NCBI RefSeq assembly: GCF_001908375.1
Contig: NZ_CP017241.1
Span: 2,421,001-2,485,000, forward strand
DNA length: 64,000 nucleotides
Reading direction: 5' to 3'
Origin: Rhizobium etli 8C-3
GTDB taxonomy: Bacteria; Pseudomonadota; Alphaproteobacteria; Rhizobiales; Rhizobiaceae
Shown here: positions 45,158-54,525 of the stretch, in pieces
Layout of the letters: each line of letters begins with the position of its first letter
Position numbering within the stretch: position 1 is the first letter of the stretch
The notes under the pieces: generated by a model
Database searches by the model: none
Told to the model about the DNA's origin: nothing
Seen by the model: only the letters and a program-made list of their open reading frames with translations
Program-made: the position numbers and the translations under genes

Positions 45158-46066
45158 TTATTCGGCAGCGGTCGCCAAGCGTTCTGCGTCGACGTCGCGC
45201 GCAGGCGAGATGCCGTAGAGACGGCTGTATTCCCGGCTGAACTGCGACGGGCTTTGATATCCGACACGATGCCCGGCCATTCCGGCATCCAGGCGCTCGA
45301 TCAGCATCAGGCGACGCGCCTCGTGCAGGCGGAGCTGTTTCTGGAACTGAACCGGCGTCAGCGCGGTGACGGATTTGAAATGATGATGGAACGAAGAGAC
45401 GCTCATGCCAACAAGCTCGGCGAGCGCTTCGATCCTTAAGGGTCTTGCATAATTTTCCCTGAGCCATGAAACGGCGCGGGCAATCCTGTTGCTCTGGCTC
45501 TCCGCGAGCGCAATGTTCAAGAGATGCGGGCCGACGGGCCCCGTCAGCACGCGATAGAGGATTTCCTGCTCGATCAGCGGTGCCATGGCCGCGATATCGT
45601 TTGGACGATCAAGCAGGCGCACCAGCCGCACGGCCGCCTCCAGCAGTTCCGGCGGCGCGGCGTTGACCGCCATGCCCCGCAGCCCGTCGGTATGCGCGGC
45701 CGGACGCGGGATATCGACACGGCGCAGAAGCGCCGCAACCCTTTCGGCATCGATCGCCATTGCAAAGCATAGATGGGGCGCCTGCGGGCTTGCCTCAGTC
45801 ACGCGCCACGCCACTGGAAGGTCTAGTGACGTCAAAAGATAGTCGCCGGTGCCATAGTTCAGGGTTTCCGTCCCGAGCCTGACGCTTTTTGCGCCCTGCA
45901 GCACCATAGCGACGCATGGGCGATAGGCCGAGTGAAAGGGTCCGGCCGGCTGGGAACGGCGGCTCAAGAAAAGGTTGCCGATGGCCGTCGCGAACTCGCC
46001 CTCGCCGGAGGCATGGCGCGCCGCGATGGAAGCGATTTCCTGATAAGGGTTGAAGGGCAATGTCAT
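45158..46066 (-). CDS. AraC-family regulator (YqhC-like)
   Basis: 302 residues. The N-terminal half resembles the AraC_N sensor of YqhC-type regulators (PFHSAYRPCVAMVLQGAKSV, GTGDYLLTSLDLPV). The C-terminal AraC DNA-binding domain (about 200-295) shows LAELVGMSVSSFHHHFKSVT and a second helix GYQSPSQFSREYSRLYG. YqhC relatives activate aldehyde/alcohol reductases; an alcohol dehydrogenase gene lies 1.2 kb away in the opposite direction. The start at ATG 46066 has only a weak ribosome site. Confidence 0.82.
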   Translation of the reverse strand: MTLPFNPYQEIASIAARHASGEGEFATAIGNLFLSRRSQPAGPFHSAYRPCVAMVLQGAKSVRLGTETLNYGTGDYLLTSLDLPVAWRVTEASPQAPHLCFAMAIDAERVAALLRRVDIPRPAAHTDGLRGMAVNAAPPELLEAAVRLVRLLDRPNDIAAMAPLIEQEILYRVLTGPVGPHLLNIALAESQSNRIARAVSWLRENYARPLRIEALAELVGMSVSSFHHHFKSVTALTPVQFQKQLRLHEARRLMLIERLDAGMAGHRVGYQSPSQFSREYSRLYGISPARDVDAERLATAAE

Positions 46067-46331
46067 GGATAACTCGTTCTGGGGTGGCGCAGGTCTTTAT
46101 TTAAGCTTCACGGCAGCATCCTACAAACCCGAAGTCGCACTTTCAGATCTCAGAAGCAAAGGCGTTGTCGCCATTGCGGCAATGGATCGCTGGCTGCAGC
46201 TACGCGGCAGTACTCGCAGTTGCGGCATTCGCGAAACGTCCTAATTTGCCAAGCGGCAAGAGCCTCGTGCCCAATTGGCGCGCTGGTCAGAATCCTGCGA
46301 CAATGAAATCGAGCCTCTCGAGAGGAAAATG

Positions 46332-46703
46332 ATGCGTTTTATCAATCCCATTCCTTTCGTTCGCGACATAAACCGCTCGAAGGAATTCTACAACAAGCTG
46401 CTCGGCCTGAAAATAATAGAGGATGCCGGAAATTTCGTCCTTTTCGAGTCAGGTTTTGCAGTCCATGAGGGACGATCGCTTGAACATACGATCTGGCGCC
46501 AAACGCTCGACGCTGACCAATCATATGGGAGAAGAAACTGGCTTTTGTATTTCGAAGATGGCGATGTCGATGCCGCATTTAGCAAGATCGCGCCGCATGT
46601 GGAGTTGATCCACCCCGTAGAAAGACAGGCGTGGGGACAGCGGGTCTTTCGTTTTTACGATCCGGATGGGCACGCCATAGAAATTGGCGAGCCACTGAGC
46701 TGA
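46332..46703 (+). CDS. VOC/glyoxalase-fold protein
   Basis: 123 residues of the vicinal-oxygen-chelate fold with two beta-alpha-beta-beta-beta modules. FINPIPFVRDINRSKEFYNKLLG and GQRVFRFYDPDGHAIEIGEPLS are typical. Metal-binding residues fit His/Glu positions (VHE near residue 45 and the terminal IEIGE). It may be a dioxygenase-like, lyase or antibiotic-binding protein; the class cannot be fixed. AGAGG lies six bases before the ATG at 46332. It lies between the AraC and alcohol dehydrogenase genes. Confidence 0.78.
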   Translation: MRFINPIPFVRDINRSKEFYNKLLGLKIIEDAGNFVLFESGFAVHEGRSLEHTIWRQTLDADQSYGRRNWLLYFEDGDVDAAFSKIAPHVELIHPVERQAWGQRVFRFYDPDGHAIEIGEPLS

Positions 46704-47251
46704 AGAGGAAGATTTGCTTCTGCTTTTGGCCGATCCTGACAGTCATTTGAAACCCGACTGCGAAGGAGGCCTGCGTAGTAGACAAACCCGCTGGATATGA
46801 CCGCATCTTTCAGCGGCGATGCGTAAATTGTGGAATGCAACGATTGCATCGCCGAGAAGGCACATGATCGGCCGGCACCCGGCCACTGGATGAGGCAACA
46901 ACGAAAGAGATTGCGAGTTCTGCTTTGGCCGGTTCAAGAAACGGTTGAGAGCAACAGCACCCAACGATCGTGCAATGCTTCGGTCCCGCCGGGTGTCGGG
47001 CAAACACTGGCGAAGCATTGGGATTGGGACAATCTGCGTGACGACGTATTTCACCCGCGCGTGTCCAGCCAGTGGCACTGCGCAGCACACCTGGCTAAAA
47101 GCCGGACCTGCAACTGCCGCCAATAGGATTCTGCCGGCGGGTAGCGGATTTGCAGGATCGTGCAAAAAGCTCGCAGGATCGCTCTAACGCCTCTTTGCAT
47201 TTTCGATGCATTGTCCGGCCGTCCAATTCCTCAAATCAAAGGAAGATTCAG
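46704..47251. other. Gap without a recognised gene
   Basis: 548 bases between the VOC gene and the alcohol dehydrogenase. The longest frames have Cys/Arg-rich composition typical of spurious translation, and no repeat, RNA or strong hairpin was found. It probably contains the alcohol dehydrogenase promoter and sites for the AraC-family regulator. Confidence 0.45.
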
Positions 47252-48298
47252 ATGGCTATTGCAAAAGGCTATGCCGCCACTGACGCGTCAAAACCGCTGA
47301 CGCCCTTCACCTTCGAACGCCGTGAACCGAATGACGATGACGTCGTCATTTCCGTCCGATATTGCGGCGTCTGCCATTCCGATATCCACCAGGCCCGCAA
47401 CGAATGGGGCAATTCGCGTTACCCGATGGTGCCGGGCCATGAAGTTGCCGGTGTGGTTTCCTCTGTCGGCTCGAAGGTCACGAAGTTCAAGGTCGGCGAC
47501 CGCGTCGGCGTCGGCTGCTTCGTCAATTCCTGCATCGGCTGTGCCACACGCGATCTCGATTACGAGCATTTCTTGCCGGGTCTCACCCAGACCTACAACG
47601 ACGTCGAAGCAGATGGCGAAACGCCGACCTATGGTGGCTATTCCGACTCGATCGTCGTCAAGGAAGGCTATGTCCTCTCCTTCCCGGACAACATCCCCCT
47701 TGATGCCGGCGCGCCGCTACTTTGCGCCGGCATCACGCTCTATTCGCCGCTTCGTCACTGGAAGGCCGGTCCGGGCAAGAAGGTCGCAATCGTCGGCATG
47801 GGCGGCCTCGGCCACATGGGCGTCAAACTCGGCGCCGCCATGGGCGCGGACATCACCGTGCTCAGCCAGACGCTGTCGAAGAAGGAAGACGGCCTGAAGC
47901 TCGGCGCCAAGGACTATTATGCCACCAACGATGCCGAGACCTTCAAGAAGCTCGCCGGCACCTTCGACCTGATCATCAACACGGTCGGCACGGCGATCGA
48001 CTGGAACGCCTACCTCAATCTGCTGAAGTTCGACGGTTCCATGGTGCTTGTCGGCGTTCCGGAACATGCCGTTCCTGTCCACGCCTTCTCCGTCATCGGC
48101 GGCCGCAAGAGCCTTTCGGGTTCTATGATCGGCTCGATCAAGGAAACGCAGGAAATGCTCGACTTCTGCGGCAAGCATAACATCGTCTCCGAAATCGAGA
48201 AGATCGCCATCCAGGACATCAACCAGGCCTACGAGCGCGTCATCAAGAGCGACGTGCGCTACCGCTTCGTCATCGACATCGCCTCACTGGCGGCGTGA
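47252..48298 (+). CDS. Zinc-dependent NAD(P) alcohol/aldehyde dehydrogenase
   Basis: 348 residues, medium-chain dehydrogenase. Catalytic zinc ligands are Cys41 (GVCHSD) and His63-Glu64 (GHEVAG), with a later Cys in [12 protein letters not shown]. The cofactor loop is [14 protein letters not shown]. The structural-zinc lobe is half kept: Cys94 and Cys97 are present, but the usual third and fourth Cys positions hold Arg100 and Leu108. AAAGGAAG lies seven bases before the ATG. It matches YahK/Ahr-like reductases that detoxify aldehydes and is a likely target of the AraC-type regulator at 45158. Confidence 0.9.
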   Translation: MAIAKGYAATDASKPLTPFTFERREPNDDDVVISVRYCGVCHSDIHQARNEWGNSRYPMVPGHEVAGVVSSVGSKVTKFKVGDRVGVGCFVNSCIGCATRDLDYEHFLPGLTQTYNDVEADGETPTYGGYSDSIVVKEGYVLSFPDNIPLDAGAPLLCAGITLYSPLRHWKAGPGKKVAIVGMGGLGHMGVKLGAAMGADITVLSQTLSKKEDGLKLGAKDYYATNDAETFKKLAGTFDLIINTVGTAIDWNAYLNLLKFDGSMVLVGVPEHAVPVHAFSVIGGRKSLSGSMIGSIKETQEMLDFCGKHNIVSEIEKIAIQDINQAYERVIKSDVRYRFVIDIASLAA

Positions 48299-48306
48299 CA
48301 ATGGGG

Positions 48307-48329
48307 AAGGCGGCTTACCCAGCCGCCTT
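48307..48329. terminator. Terminator hairpin after the dehydrogenase gene
   Basis: AAGGCGGCT and AGCCGCCTT pair perfectly around TACCC, then TCTTTC follows. It is nine bases past the stop at 48298 and lies tail to tail with the oxidoreductase gene on the minus strand. Confidence 0.8.
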
Positions 48330-48333
48330 TCTT

Positions 48334-49599
48334 TCAATTCTCTTCCCGCATGGTTTCCTTCTGGGTAATCAGCCGCGCGCTGTGCTGACCGCTGAGATAG
48401 ATCCACAGCCAGCTCCAGGCAACGGAAAAGCGTGAGCGCGTCCCGATCAGGAAGTAGATATGGGCAATGCCCCATATCCACCAGGCGATCCAACCTTTCA
48501 GTTTGATCTTGCCGAAATCGATGATGGCAGCACTTTTGCCAATCGTCGCGAGGCTTCCTTGATGCCAGTACCGGAAAGGTCCAGGCGCCGGCTTTGCCTG
48601 TAGCCGCGCGCGGATGACTTTTGCGACGTAGGCGCCTTGCTGCTTGGCGGCAGGCGCGATCCCGGGCACCGGCTTGCCATTGTCCTGAACGACGGAGGCT
48701 GTATCGCCAATGACGAAGACATCCGGCAATCCCGGGGCGCTCAAGTCTTTTTCGACAACGGCACGCCCTGCCCGATCGGCCGGAATATCCAGCCACTTTG
48801 CCGCCGGCGAGGCCTGCACGCCGGCTGCCCAGACGATCGTCTTGCTGGGGATGAACTTGTCGCCGACCTTGACGCCGGCGGCCGTGCAGTCCGTTACGAA
48901 TTCGCCGAGATGAACCTCCACGCCGAGCTTTTCCAGCGCCTGCTGCGCATAGGTCGAAAGTTCCTCGGCGAAGCTTGCCAGCACCCGCGACCCCGCCTCG
49001 ATCAACACGACCTTCGCCATGCGCGTATCTATGTTGCGGAATTCCCGTGGCAGTGTCTTGTGCGCCAGCTCGGCGATGATGCCCGCAAGTTCGACCCCGG
49101 TCGGTCCTGCGCCGACGATTGAGAAGGTCAGAAGCGCATCACGCGCGACCGGATCGGTTTCTGTTTCCGCACGCTCGAAGGCCAGCAGCACGCGGCGGCG
49201 GATCGTCGTTGCGTCCTCCAGCGTTTTCAGCCCTGGTGCGACGGCTGCCCACTCGTCGCGCCCGAAATAGGCATGCGTTGCGCCGGTGGCCAGAACAAGC
49301 GTATCGTAACTTAACGTCATTCCGCCGCGTAACGTCACGTGCTTTGTCGAGGTGTCGACGCCGGTGACTTCGCCGAGCAGCGTCGTAACGTCCGGCCTGT
49401 CGTTGTAAAGATGACGGATCGGCCAGGCGATCTCCGATGTCGACAGGATCGTCGTGGCGACCTGATAAAGCAGCGGCTGGAAGAGATGGTGGTTACGACG
49501 ATCGACAAGTGTGATCCTTGCCCCCGTACCCTTGAGCCCGTTGACGAATTGTAGCCCGCCGAAACCGCCGCCGACAACGACGATACGATGATCGCTCAT
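48334..49599 (-). CDS. NDH-2-like NAD(P)/FAD oxidoreductase
   Basis: 421 residues. The first FAD-binding loop VVVGGGFGGLQFVNGL is at the N-terminus, and the second nucleotide loop VGAGPTGVELAGIIAEL is central. DVFVIGDTASV is the third typical motif. The C-terminal region (WIAWWIWGIAHIYFLIG) is a membrane-associated amphipathic helix. It probably oxidises NADH and passes electrons to quinone without pumping protons. GGAAAGG before ATG 49599 sets the start. Confidence 0.9.
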   Translation of the reverse strand: MSDHRIVVVGGGFGGLQFVNGLKGTGARITLVDRRNHHLFQPLLYQVATTILSTSEIAWPIRHLYNDRPDVTTLLGEVTGVDTSTKHVTLRGGMTLSYDTLVLATGATHAYFGRDEWAAVAPGLKTLEDATTIRRRVLLAFERAETETDPVARDALLTFSIVGAGPTGVELAGIIAELAHKTLPREFRNIDTRMAKVVLIEAGSRVLASFAEELSTYAQQALEKLGVEVHLGEFVTDCTAAGVKVGDKFIPSKTIVWAAGVQASPAAKWLDIPADRAGRAVVEKDLSAPGLPDVFVIGDTASVVQDNGKPVPGIAPAAKQQGAYVAKVIRARLQAKPAPGPFRYWHQGSLATIGKSAAIIDFGKIKLKGWIAWWIWGIAHIYFLIGTRSRFSVAWSWLWIYLSGQHSARLITQKETMREEN

Positions 49600-49688
49600 G
49601 ACAATGCCTTTCCGCTGTTTTGCTGACGCAAATGTCGCCCTTTGCAGGACGGTTTCAACGGCCGGTTCGGCATAGCTGCCCTGCGATG

Positions 49689-50159
49689 TCAATCGGCATA
49701 GCCGACCGGGATCGCGCTGCCGCTTTTCAGTATTTCCATGGAAATCGAAGCCGAGACGTCGAACAGCTCGATCTTTCGCACGATCTGCTTGTAGATGACG
49801 TCGTAATGTTCGACGCGCGGCAGCACGATCTTCAGGATGTAGTCCTGATTGCCCGTCAGCCGATGGGCCTCGACGATCTCCGGAATGCCGCTGATCGCCC
49901 TGCGAAACGACTCGATCCATTCGTCGGAATGATGCGCCGTCTTGATCAGCGCAAAGACCGTGGTCGGCACGCCCATCTTTTCGCGGTCGAGCACGACGAT
50001 GCGCCGGGCGATGTGTCCGCTTTCCTCAAGGCGCTGGATGCGGCGTGAACAGGCAGAAACCGAAAGCGCGACCCGCTCGGCGAGATTGCTGACGGAAATG
50101 CCGGCATCGGCCTGGAGAAGGTCGAGAATCTTTCTGTCGCGATCATCAAGCATTGCCAT
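49689..50159 (-). CDS. Lrp/AsnC-family regulator
   Basis: 156 residues. The N-terminal helix-turn-helix (about 5-60) includes LAERVALSVSACSRRIQRLEESG. The C-terminal RAM/ACT-like domain (about 70-150) has GIPEIVEAHRLTGNQDYILKIV. It likely senses an amino acid and regulates the divergent racemase gene and itself. The start at 50159 could also be two codons later. The intergenic gap to the racemase is about 155 bases and should contain a shared operator. Confidence 0.88.
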   Translation of the reverse strand: MAMLDDRDRKILDLLQADAGISVSNLAERVALSVSACSRRIQRLEESGHIARRIVVLDREKMGVPTTVFALIKTAHHSDEWIESFRRAISGIPEIVEAHRLTGNQDYILKIVLPRVEHYDVIYKQIVRKIELFDVSASISMEILKSGSAIPVGYAD

Positions 50160-50313
50160 CTCTGTGGTTGACGCCGATTTTTTGCACATTCCCGACATAA
50201 TACGCAATAAGATAGTCCCGTGATGCCATCAATGTCAAAAAATGCAAACATTCAGCGCAGCAACTGAGGCATCCTATCCCCGTCAGAAATCAGAAAAAAG
50301 CGGGAGTGTGGAA

Positions 50314-51033
50314 ATGCAGACAATCGGCCTGATCGGCGGCATGAGCTTTGAAAGCTCGGCGGTCTATTATCGTCTTGTGAACGAGATGGTGCGTGAACGC
50401 CTTGGGGGGCTCGCATCGGCCGAACTCGTCATGCATTCGCTGAATTTCGAAGAAATCGTCGCCATGCAGAAGGCCGGCGACTGGGACGGCGCAGCAGCGC
50501 GCCTCGGCGATGCAGCGCTTCGCCTGCAGACCGCCGGCGTCCGCTGCGTTCTCATCTGCACCAATACCATGCACCTGATCGCCGACAAGGTGGCAGCGCG
50601 CCTCTCGGTTCCGCTGATCCATATCATCGACGAGACGGCGAAGTCGCTCAAGGCAGCTGGCCGCAAACGTCCATTGCTGCTTGCAACGCGCTACACGATG
50701 GAGCATGGCTTTTACGCGGACCGCATGAAAGGCCTGGGCCTCAACGTGACGGTCCCGGATGCGGCCAACCGCACCATCGTTCACGACATCATCTTCAACG
50801 AGCTTTGCGCCGGAAAGGTGCTCGACAGTTCACGGACGAAGCTGATGGAAATCATCGAATGCGAACGCGCCAAAGGCGCCGACAGCATTATTCTCGGCTG
50901 CACCGAGATCTGCCTCATCCTGGACCCCGCCAAGCTGCCTCTGCCCGGCTTCGACACCACGGCGATCCATGCAAAAGCAGCCGTCGAGTTTTCAATCGGC
51001 GAGGAGCCGCACACAGAAACAGAAGCTGCATGA
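50314..51033 (+). CDS. Aspartate/glutamate racemase family protein
   Basis: 239 residues of the Asp/Glu racemase fold. Both catalytic cysteines are present: the first in LICTNTMHLIADK and the second in ILGCTEICLIL. The N-terminal GLIGGMSFESSAVYYRLVNE is typical of RacX/aspartate racemase-like proteins. GGGAG eight bases before the ATG sets the start. It lies divergent from an AsnC-type regulator, suggesting amino-acid-dependent control. The exact amino acid is unknown. Confidence 0.88.
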   Translation: MQTIGLIGGMSFESSAVYYRLVNEMVRERLGGLASAELVMHSLNFEEIVAMQKAGDWDGAAARLGDAALRLQTAGVRCVLICTNTMHLIADKVAARLSVPLIHIIDETAKSLKAAGRKRPLLLATRYTMEHGFYADRMKGLGLNVTVPDAANRTIVHDIIFNELCAGKVLDSSRTKLMEIIECERAKGADSIILGCTEICLILDPAKLPLPGFDTTAIHAKAAVEFSIGEEPHTETEAA

Positions 51034-51098
51034 GATGCAGTTTACTTGACTGAGTCAATTAATTGCATGACAAAGTCTCCTATCAGGAGATTTTGCTC

Positions 51099-52016
51099 AT
51101 GCCCGATTCCTCCCTTATCGATGCTGCCCGCGACTTCAATCGCTTCTACACCAACTTCCTCGGCGTGCTGAACAAGGCCTATCTCGACTCGCCTTTCACG
51201 CTGACGGACGCGCGGGTGCTGTTCGAGATCGGGTCGCACGACGGGATTAGCGCCGTCGCGCTCGTTCGCGACCTGCATCTCGATCCCGCCTATCTCAGCC
51301 GCATTGTGAAGCGCTTCCGCAGCGACGGTCTCATCGATACGAAAGCCGATCCCGACGACCTGCGCAGCCAGATCATCACGGTTACCGCCAAGGGAGGCGA
51401 GCAATTGCAGGAACTCGGCCGCCGCTCGAATATGCAGATCGCCGAACGTTTCGATGCGCTTGCCCCTGGTGAGCCACAAAGCGTCGTCAGCGCGATGCAG
51501 ACGATCCGCTCGCTGCTCGACCCGGGCGTCAAACTGTCCTCCCCGGTCATCCGCGCGCATAGAGCCGGCGATATAGGCTGGATCGTCCAGAGCCAGGGCA
51601 AGGCCTATGCCGAGGAATATGGCTGGGACATGCGCTTCGAGGGCCTGGTGGCCGAGGTCGCCGGCAAGTTCCTGACAACCTTCGATCCGGCAATGGAATA
51701 TTGCTGGATCGCCGAGCGCAACGGCATCAATGTGGGGTCTATTCTTGTGACAAACGGCGGCGACGGCGTTGCCAAGCTCCGCCTCCTCTATGTCGACAAG
51801 ACCGCGCGCGGGCTTGGTCTTGGCAAGACACTTGTCGACGAGTGCATTCGTTTCGCGCAGGCGAAAGGCTACCGCCAGATATCGCTCTGGACCAACGACG
51901 TTCTGCACGCCGCACGCAGCATCTATGTCAAAGCCGGTTTCCGTCTTGTCTCCGAAGAGAGACACCGGATGTTTGGGCCAGAGGAAAACGGCCAGACCTG
52001 GGTTCTCGACCTCTGA
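51099..52016 (+). CDS. MarR-GNAT fusion: regulator with acetyltransferase
   Basis: 305 residues. The N-terminal MarR winged helix (about 10-140) shows FTLTDARVLFEIGSHDG and LDPAYLSRIVKRFRSDGLI. A GNAT acetyltransferase (about 150-305) follows, with the acetyl-CoA loop ARGLGLGKTLV and an EYCWIAERNGINVGS strand region. AGGAGA lies eight bases before the ATG at 51099. Such fusions likely sense or modify a small molecule and regulate nearby genes. The target may be the TetR-MFS genes downstream, but this is inference. Confidence 0.9.
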   Translation: MPDSSLIDAARDFNRFYTNFLGVLNKAYLDSPFTLTDARVLFEIGSHDGISAVALVRDLHLDPAYLSRIVKRFRSDGLIDTKADPDDLRSQIITVTAKGGEQLQELGRRSNMQIAERFDALAPGEPQSVVSAMQTIRSLLDPGVKLSSPVIRAHRAGDIGWIVQSQGKAYAEEYGWDMRFEGLVAEVAGKFLTTFDPAMEYCWIAERNGINVGSILVTNGGDGVAKLRLLYVDKTARGLGLGKTLVDECIRFAQAKGYRQISLWTNDVLHAARSIYVKAGFRLVSEERHRMFGPEENGQTWVLDL

Positions 52017-52046
52017 TTTTTCCGTGTCGCAGAAGTTTCGCTTGAT

Positions 52047-52067
52047 TTGGAAACGATCATTTTCTAA
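52047..52067. promoter_or_regulatory. Imperfect inverted repeat at the TetR start
   Basis: TTGGAAA and TTTCTAA (one mismatch) flank a 7-base spacer, ending 11 bases before the TetR ATG at 52079. A short operator for autorepression is likely. Confidence 0.45.
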
Positions 52068-52078
52068 TTAGTTGAGCC

Positions 52079-52696
52079 ATGACGACGGCACCCCTCGATG
52101 ACAAAAGCCGATCGCGTGGCAGGCCGCGCGAATTCGACAAGGACGCAGCCCTTGACAAGGCCGTCTGCGTCTTTTCCGAGCGCGGTTACAACGCAGCCTC
52201 GATCAGCGAATTGACGGAGGCGATGGAGCTTACGGCCGGCAGTGTCTACAAGGCCTTCAAGGACAAGCGCGGCATTTTTCTCGCCGCCTTCGACCGGTAT
52301 CGCGTCGTGCGCCGCGGCCTGCTTGACGAGCGCCTGGACGGGGTCAAGACCGGCCGGGACAAGATCCGTGAAATCCTGCGCTTTTACGTTGCCTCATCAC
52401 ACGGTGACATCGGCCGTCGCGGCTGTCTCGTCGTCGGCAGCGCCAACGAGCTTGCGATCTTCGACGACGAAGCCGCAAAGCGCGTCGCCGCTGCTTTTGC
52501 CGCCAACGAGGAATTGCTGCTGGACCTCATTCGTCTCGGCCAGTCCGACGGCTCGATCGCGAAAACGCTGGACGCGGTCGCTGCTGCGCGCACCCTGCTC
52601 TGCCTGACGAGCGGCATGCGTGTCCTCGGCAAGACCGGCCGCCGCGAAGAGGACATGACTGCCGTGGCGGACGCCGCCATGAGACTTCTCGACTGA
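52079..52696 (+). CDS. TetR/AcrR-family regulator
   Basis: 205 residues. The helix-turn-helix lies at about 20-65 (FSERGYNAASISELTEAMELTAGS), followed by the usual VYKAFKDKRGIFLAAFDR. The remaining helical domain is the ligand part. ATG at 52079. It is 83 bases upstream of an MFS exporter on the same strand, a classical repressor-exporter pair. The inverted repeat at 52047 is its likely operator. The inducer is unknown. Confidence 0.9.
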   Translation: MTTAPLDDKSRSRGRPREFDKDAALDKAVCVFSERGYNAASISELTEAMELTAGSVYKAFKDKRGIFLAAFDRYRVVRRGLLDERLDGVKTGRDKIREILRFYVASSHGDIGRRGCLVVGSANELAIFDDEAAKRVAAAFAANEELLLDLIRLGQSDGSIAKTLDAVAAARTLLCLTSGMRVLGKTGRREEDMTAVADAAMRLLD

Positions 52697-52779
52697 CTGC
52701 GCTTCGCACGCAAGAAGCGAGTGGCGCAGAACCACTTCAAGACCGATCTTCCCCCAGATCAGCATACCGGAGTTTTTTC

Positions 52780-53988
52780 ATGAGCATTTCAACTGCAACG
52801 AACGAGACCGCCAAAGCCAGGCCGATCTCGCCTTTGATGACATTCCTTTTCGCGGCCGCCTGTGGCCTCGTCGCCGCCAACCTCTACTACGGCCAGCCGC
52901 TGGCCGGCCCGATCAGTGGCGAGCTCGGCTTCACGCCGGCAGCCACGGGCCTGATCGTGACGCTGACGCAGATCGGCTACGGTCTCGGCCTGCTCCTCAT
53001 CGTGCCGCTCGGCGACCTGCTCGAAAACCGCCGCCTCGTGCTTATGCTGATCCTAGTATCGGCAGTCGCGCTCGTCGGCGCTGCACTCTCCTCAACGCCC
53101 ATCCAGTTCCTGCTGGCCTCGCTCTGTATCGGCCTCTCCTCGGTCGCGGTGCAGGTTCTGGTGCCTTTCGCCGCCCATATGGCCCCGGATGCGACGCGCG
53201 GACGTGTCGTCGGCAACATCATGAGCGGACTTCTCTGCGGCATCATGTTGGCCCGCCCCTTTGCGAGCTTCATCGCCGAAGCCTCGTCGTGGCACATGGT
53301 CTATTACATCACCGCGCTCGTTATGGTCGGGCTGGTCCTCATCCTGCGCGCCAACCTGCCGGTGCGCGTCCCGCACACGAAGCTCGGCTACGGCGCACTG
53401 CTTGCCTCGATGCTGCACCTTGCTATCACCACCCGCGTCCTGCAGCGCCGCGCGCTCTACCAGGCCGGCATGTTCGGTGCGTTCAGCCTATTCTGGACGA
53501 CGACACCGCTGCTGCTTGCGGGCCCCTCTTTCGGCCTGACCCAGAACGGTATCGCGCTCTTCGCACTTGCCGGCGCTGCCGGTGCCGTCGCCTCGCCGGT
53601 TGCCGGACGCCTGGCCGATCGGGGGCTAACGCAGATCGCCTCGGCTTTTTCCATGCTGCTCGCCATGGTAGCCTTCGTCATCAGCCATTTCGCAGCCGAC
53701 GGCTCGCTGAGCGCGCTCATCCTGCTCACGGCAGCAGCAATCCTTCTGGATTTCGGCGTAACGACCAATCTGGTCTGCGGCCAACGCGCGATCTATTCAA
53801 TCAGCGCAGACCATCGCAGCCGTCTGAACGGTCTCTACATGGCGACTTTCTTCGCCGGCGGCGCTGTCGGCTCCGCCCTCGGAGGCTGGGCTTATGCAGC
53901 CGGCGGATGGACGACGACAGCCTGGATCGGCTTCTGCTTTCCCGCTTTCGCCTTCCTGCTCTTCCTTACCGAGGGGCGAGGCAAATAA
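52780..53988 (+). CDS. MFS transporter (DHA1-like, 12 helices)
   Basis: 402 residues with 12 hydrophobic helices. ANLYYGQPLAGPISGELG in the first helix, QIGYGLGLLLIVPLGDLLENR in motif A, and GAVGSALGGWAY near the end are typical of a family of small-molecule or arabinose-type exporters. GGAG eight bases upstream supports the start. It is likely under control of the TetR gene just upstream. Its stop is eight bases from the end of the convergent HxlR gene. Confidence 0.88.
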   Translation: MSISTATNETAKARPISPLMTFLFAAACGLVAANLYYGQPLAGPISGELGFTPAATGLIVTLTQIGYGLGLLLIVPLGDLLENRRLVLMLILVSAVALVGAALSSTPIQFLLASLCIGLSSVAVQVLVPFAAHMAPDATRGRVVGNIMSGLLCGIMLARPFASFIAEASSWHMVYYITALVMVGLVLILRANLPVRVPHTKLGYGALLASMLHLAITTRVLQRRALYQAGMFGAFSLFWTTTPLLLAGPSFGLTQNGIALFALAGAAGAVASPVAGRLADRGLTQIASAFSMLLAMVAFVISHFAADGSLSALILLTAAAILLDFGVTTNLVCGQRAIYSISADHRSRLNGLYMATFFAGGAVGSALGGWAYAAGGWTTTAWIGFCFPAFAFLLFLTEGRGK

Positions 53989-53996
53989 GAGGCGCC

Positions 53997-54413
53997 TCAA
54001 TCTTCAGCGGTATCGAAGCGGGCCCGGGCATCGCGAACAGCGTCGTGGTTTGCTTCTGCCCAATTCAAAAGCAGCGCCAGCGTGGCGTAAAGCGAGCCTC
54101 CGAGTTCGGTGACCCGGTACTCGACACTTGGCGGCTTCGTCGGAAACACCTCCCGCTCGATATAACCTTCGCGCTCAAGGTCGCGAAGCGTCTGCGTCAG
54201 CATCCTCTGGGAGATATCCGGTATCTTCCGCCGCAGCTCGCCGAAGCGGTAGGGCCGTGCTGCAAGCGCCTCCAAAAGCAGCGTCGACCACTTGCCGCCG
54301 ATCTTCTGCATCATGTCCCGCACGGGACAATTGCTGAAATCGAGACTTCCGAGATCGATCTCCCGGCGGATGCCGGGGGCAGGCTTGCTCTTCAGATTGA
54401 CGACAGCGCTCAC
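53997..54413 (-). CDS. HxlR-family regulator with an N-terminal Cys
   Basis: 138 residues of the HxlR winged-helix type: [46 protein letters not shown], and [12 protein letters not shown]. Cys29 (SNCPVRD) corresponds to the redox-sensitive Cys of QorR/YodB-type members. It starts at GTG 54413. It is divergent from a QorB-like reductase gene across 112 bases, which fits control of a quinone or electrophile detoxification gene. Confidence 0.9.
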   Translation of the reverse strand: MSAVVNLKSKPAPGIRREIDLGSLDFSNCPVRDMMQKIGGKWSTLLLEALAARPYRFGELRRKIPDISQRMLTQTLRDLEREGYIEREVFPTKPPSVEYRVTELGGSLYATLALLLNWAEANHDAVRDARARFDTAED

Positions 54414-54525
54414 GGGATGGTTCCCTTTCGGTAACGTAGAGCGGAAAAACTGCCTTCTTTACAGCTCGAAGTCAATTCCTATTTTAGTGCTGCTCTCTTT
54501 TTGAGACTACCATAGAGGAAGACCC

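Noticed and set aside
46743..47165. Minus-strand frame in the gap before the alcohol dehydrogenase
   Set aside because: Cys/Arg-rich translation with no ribosome site and no recognisable domain.
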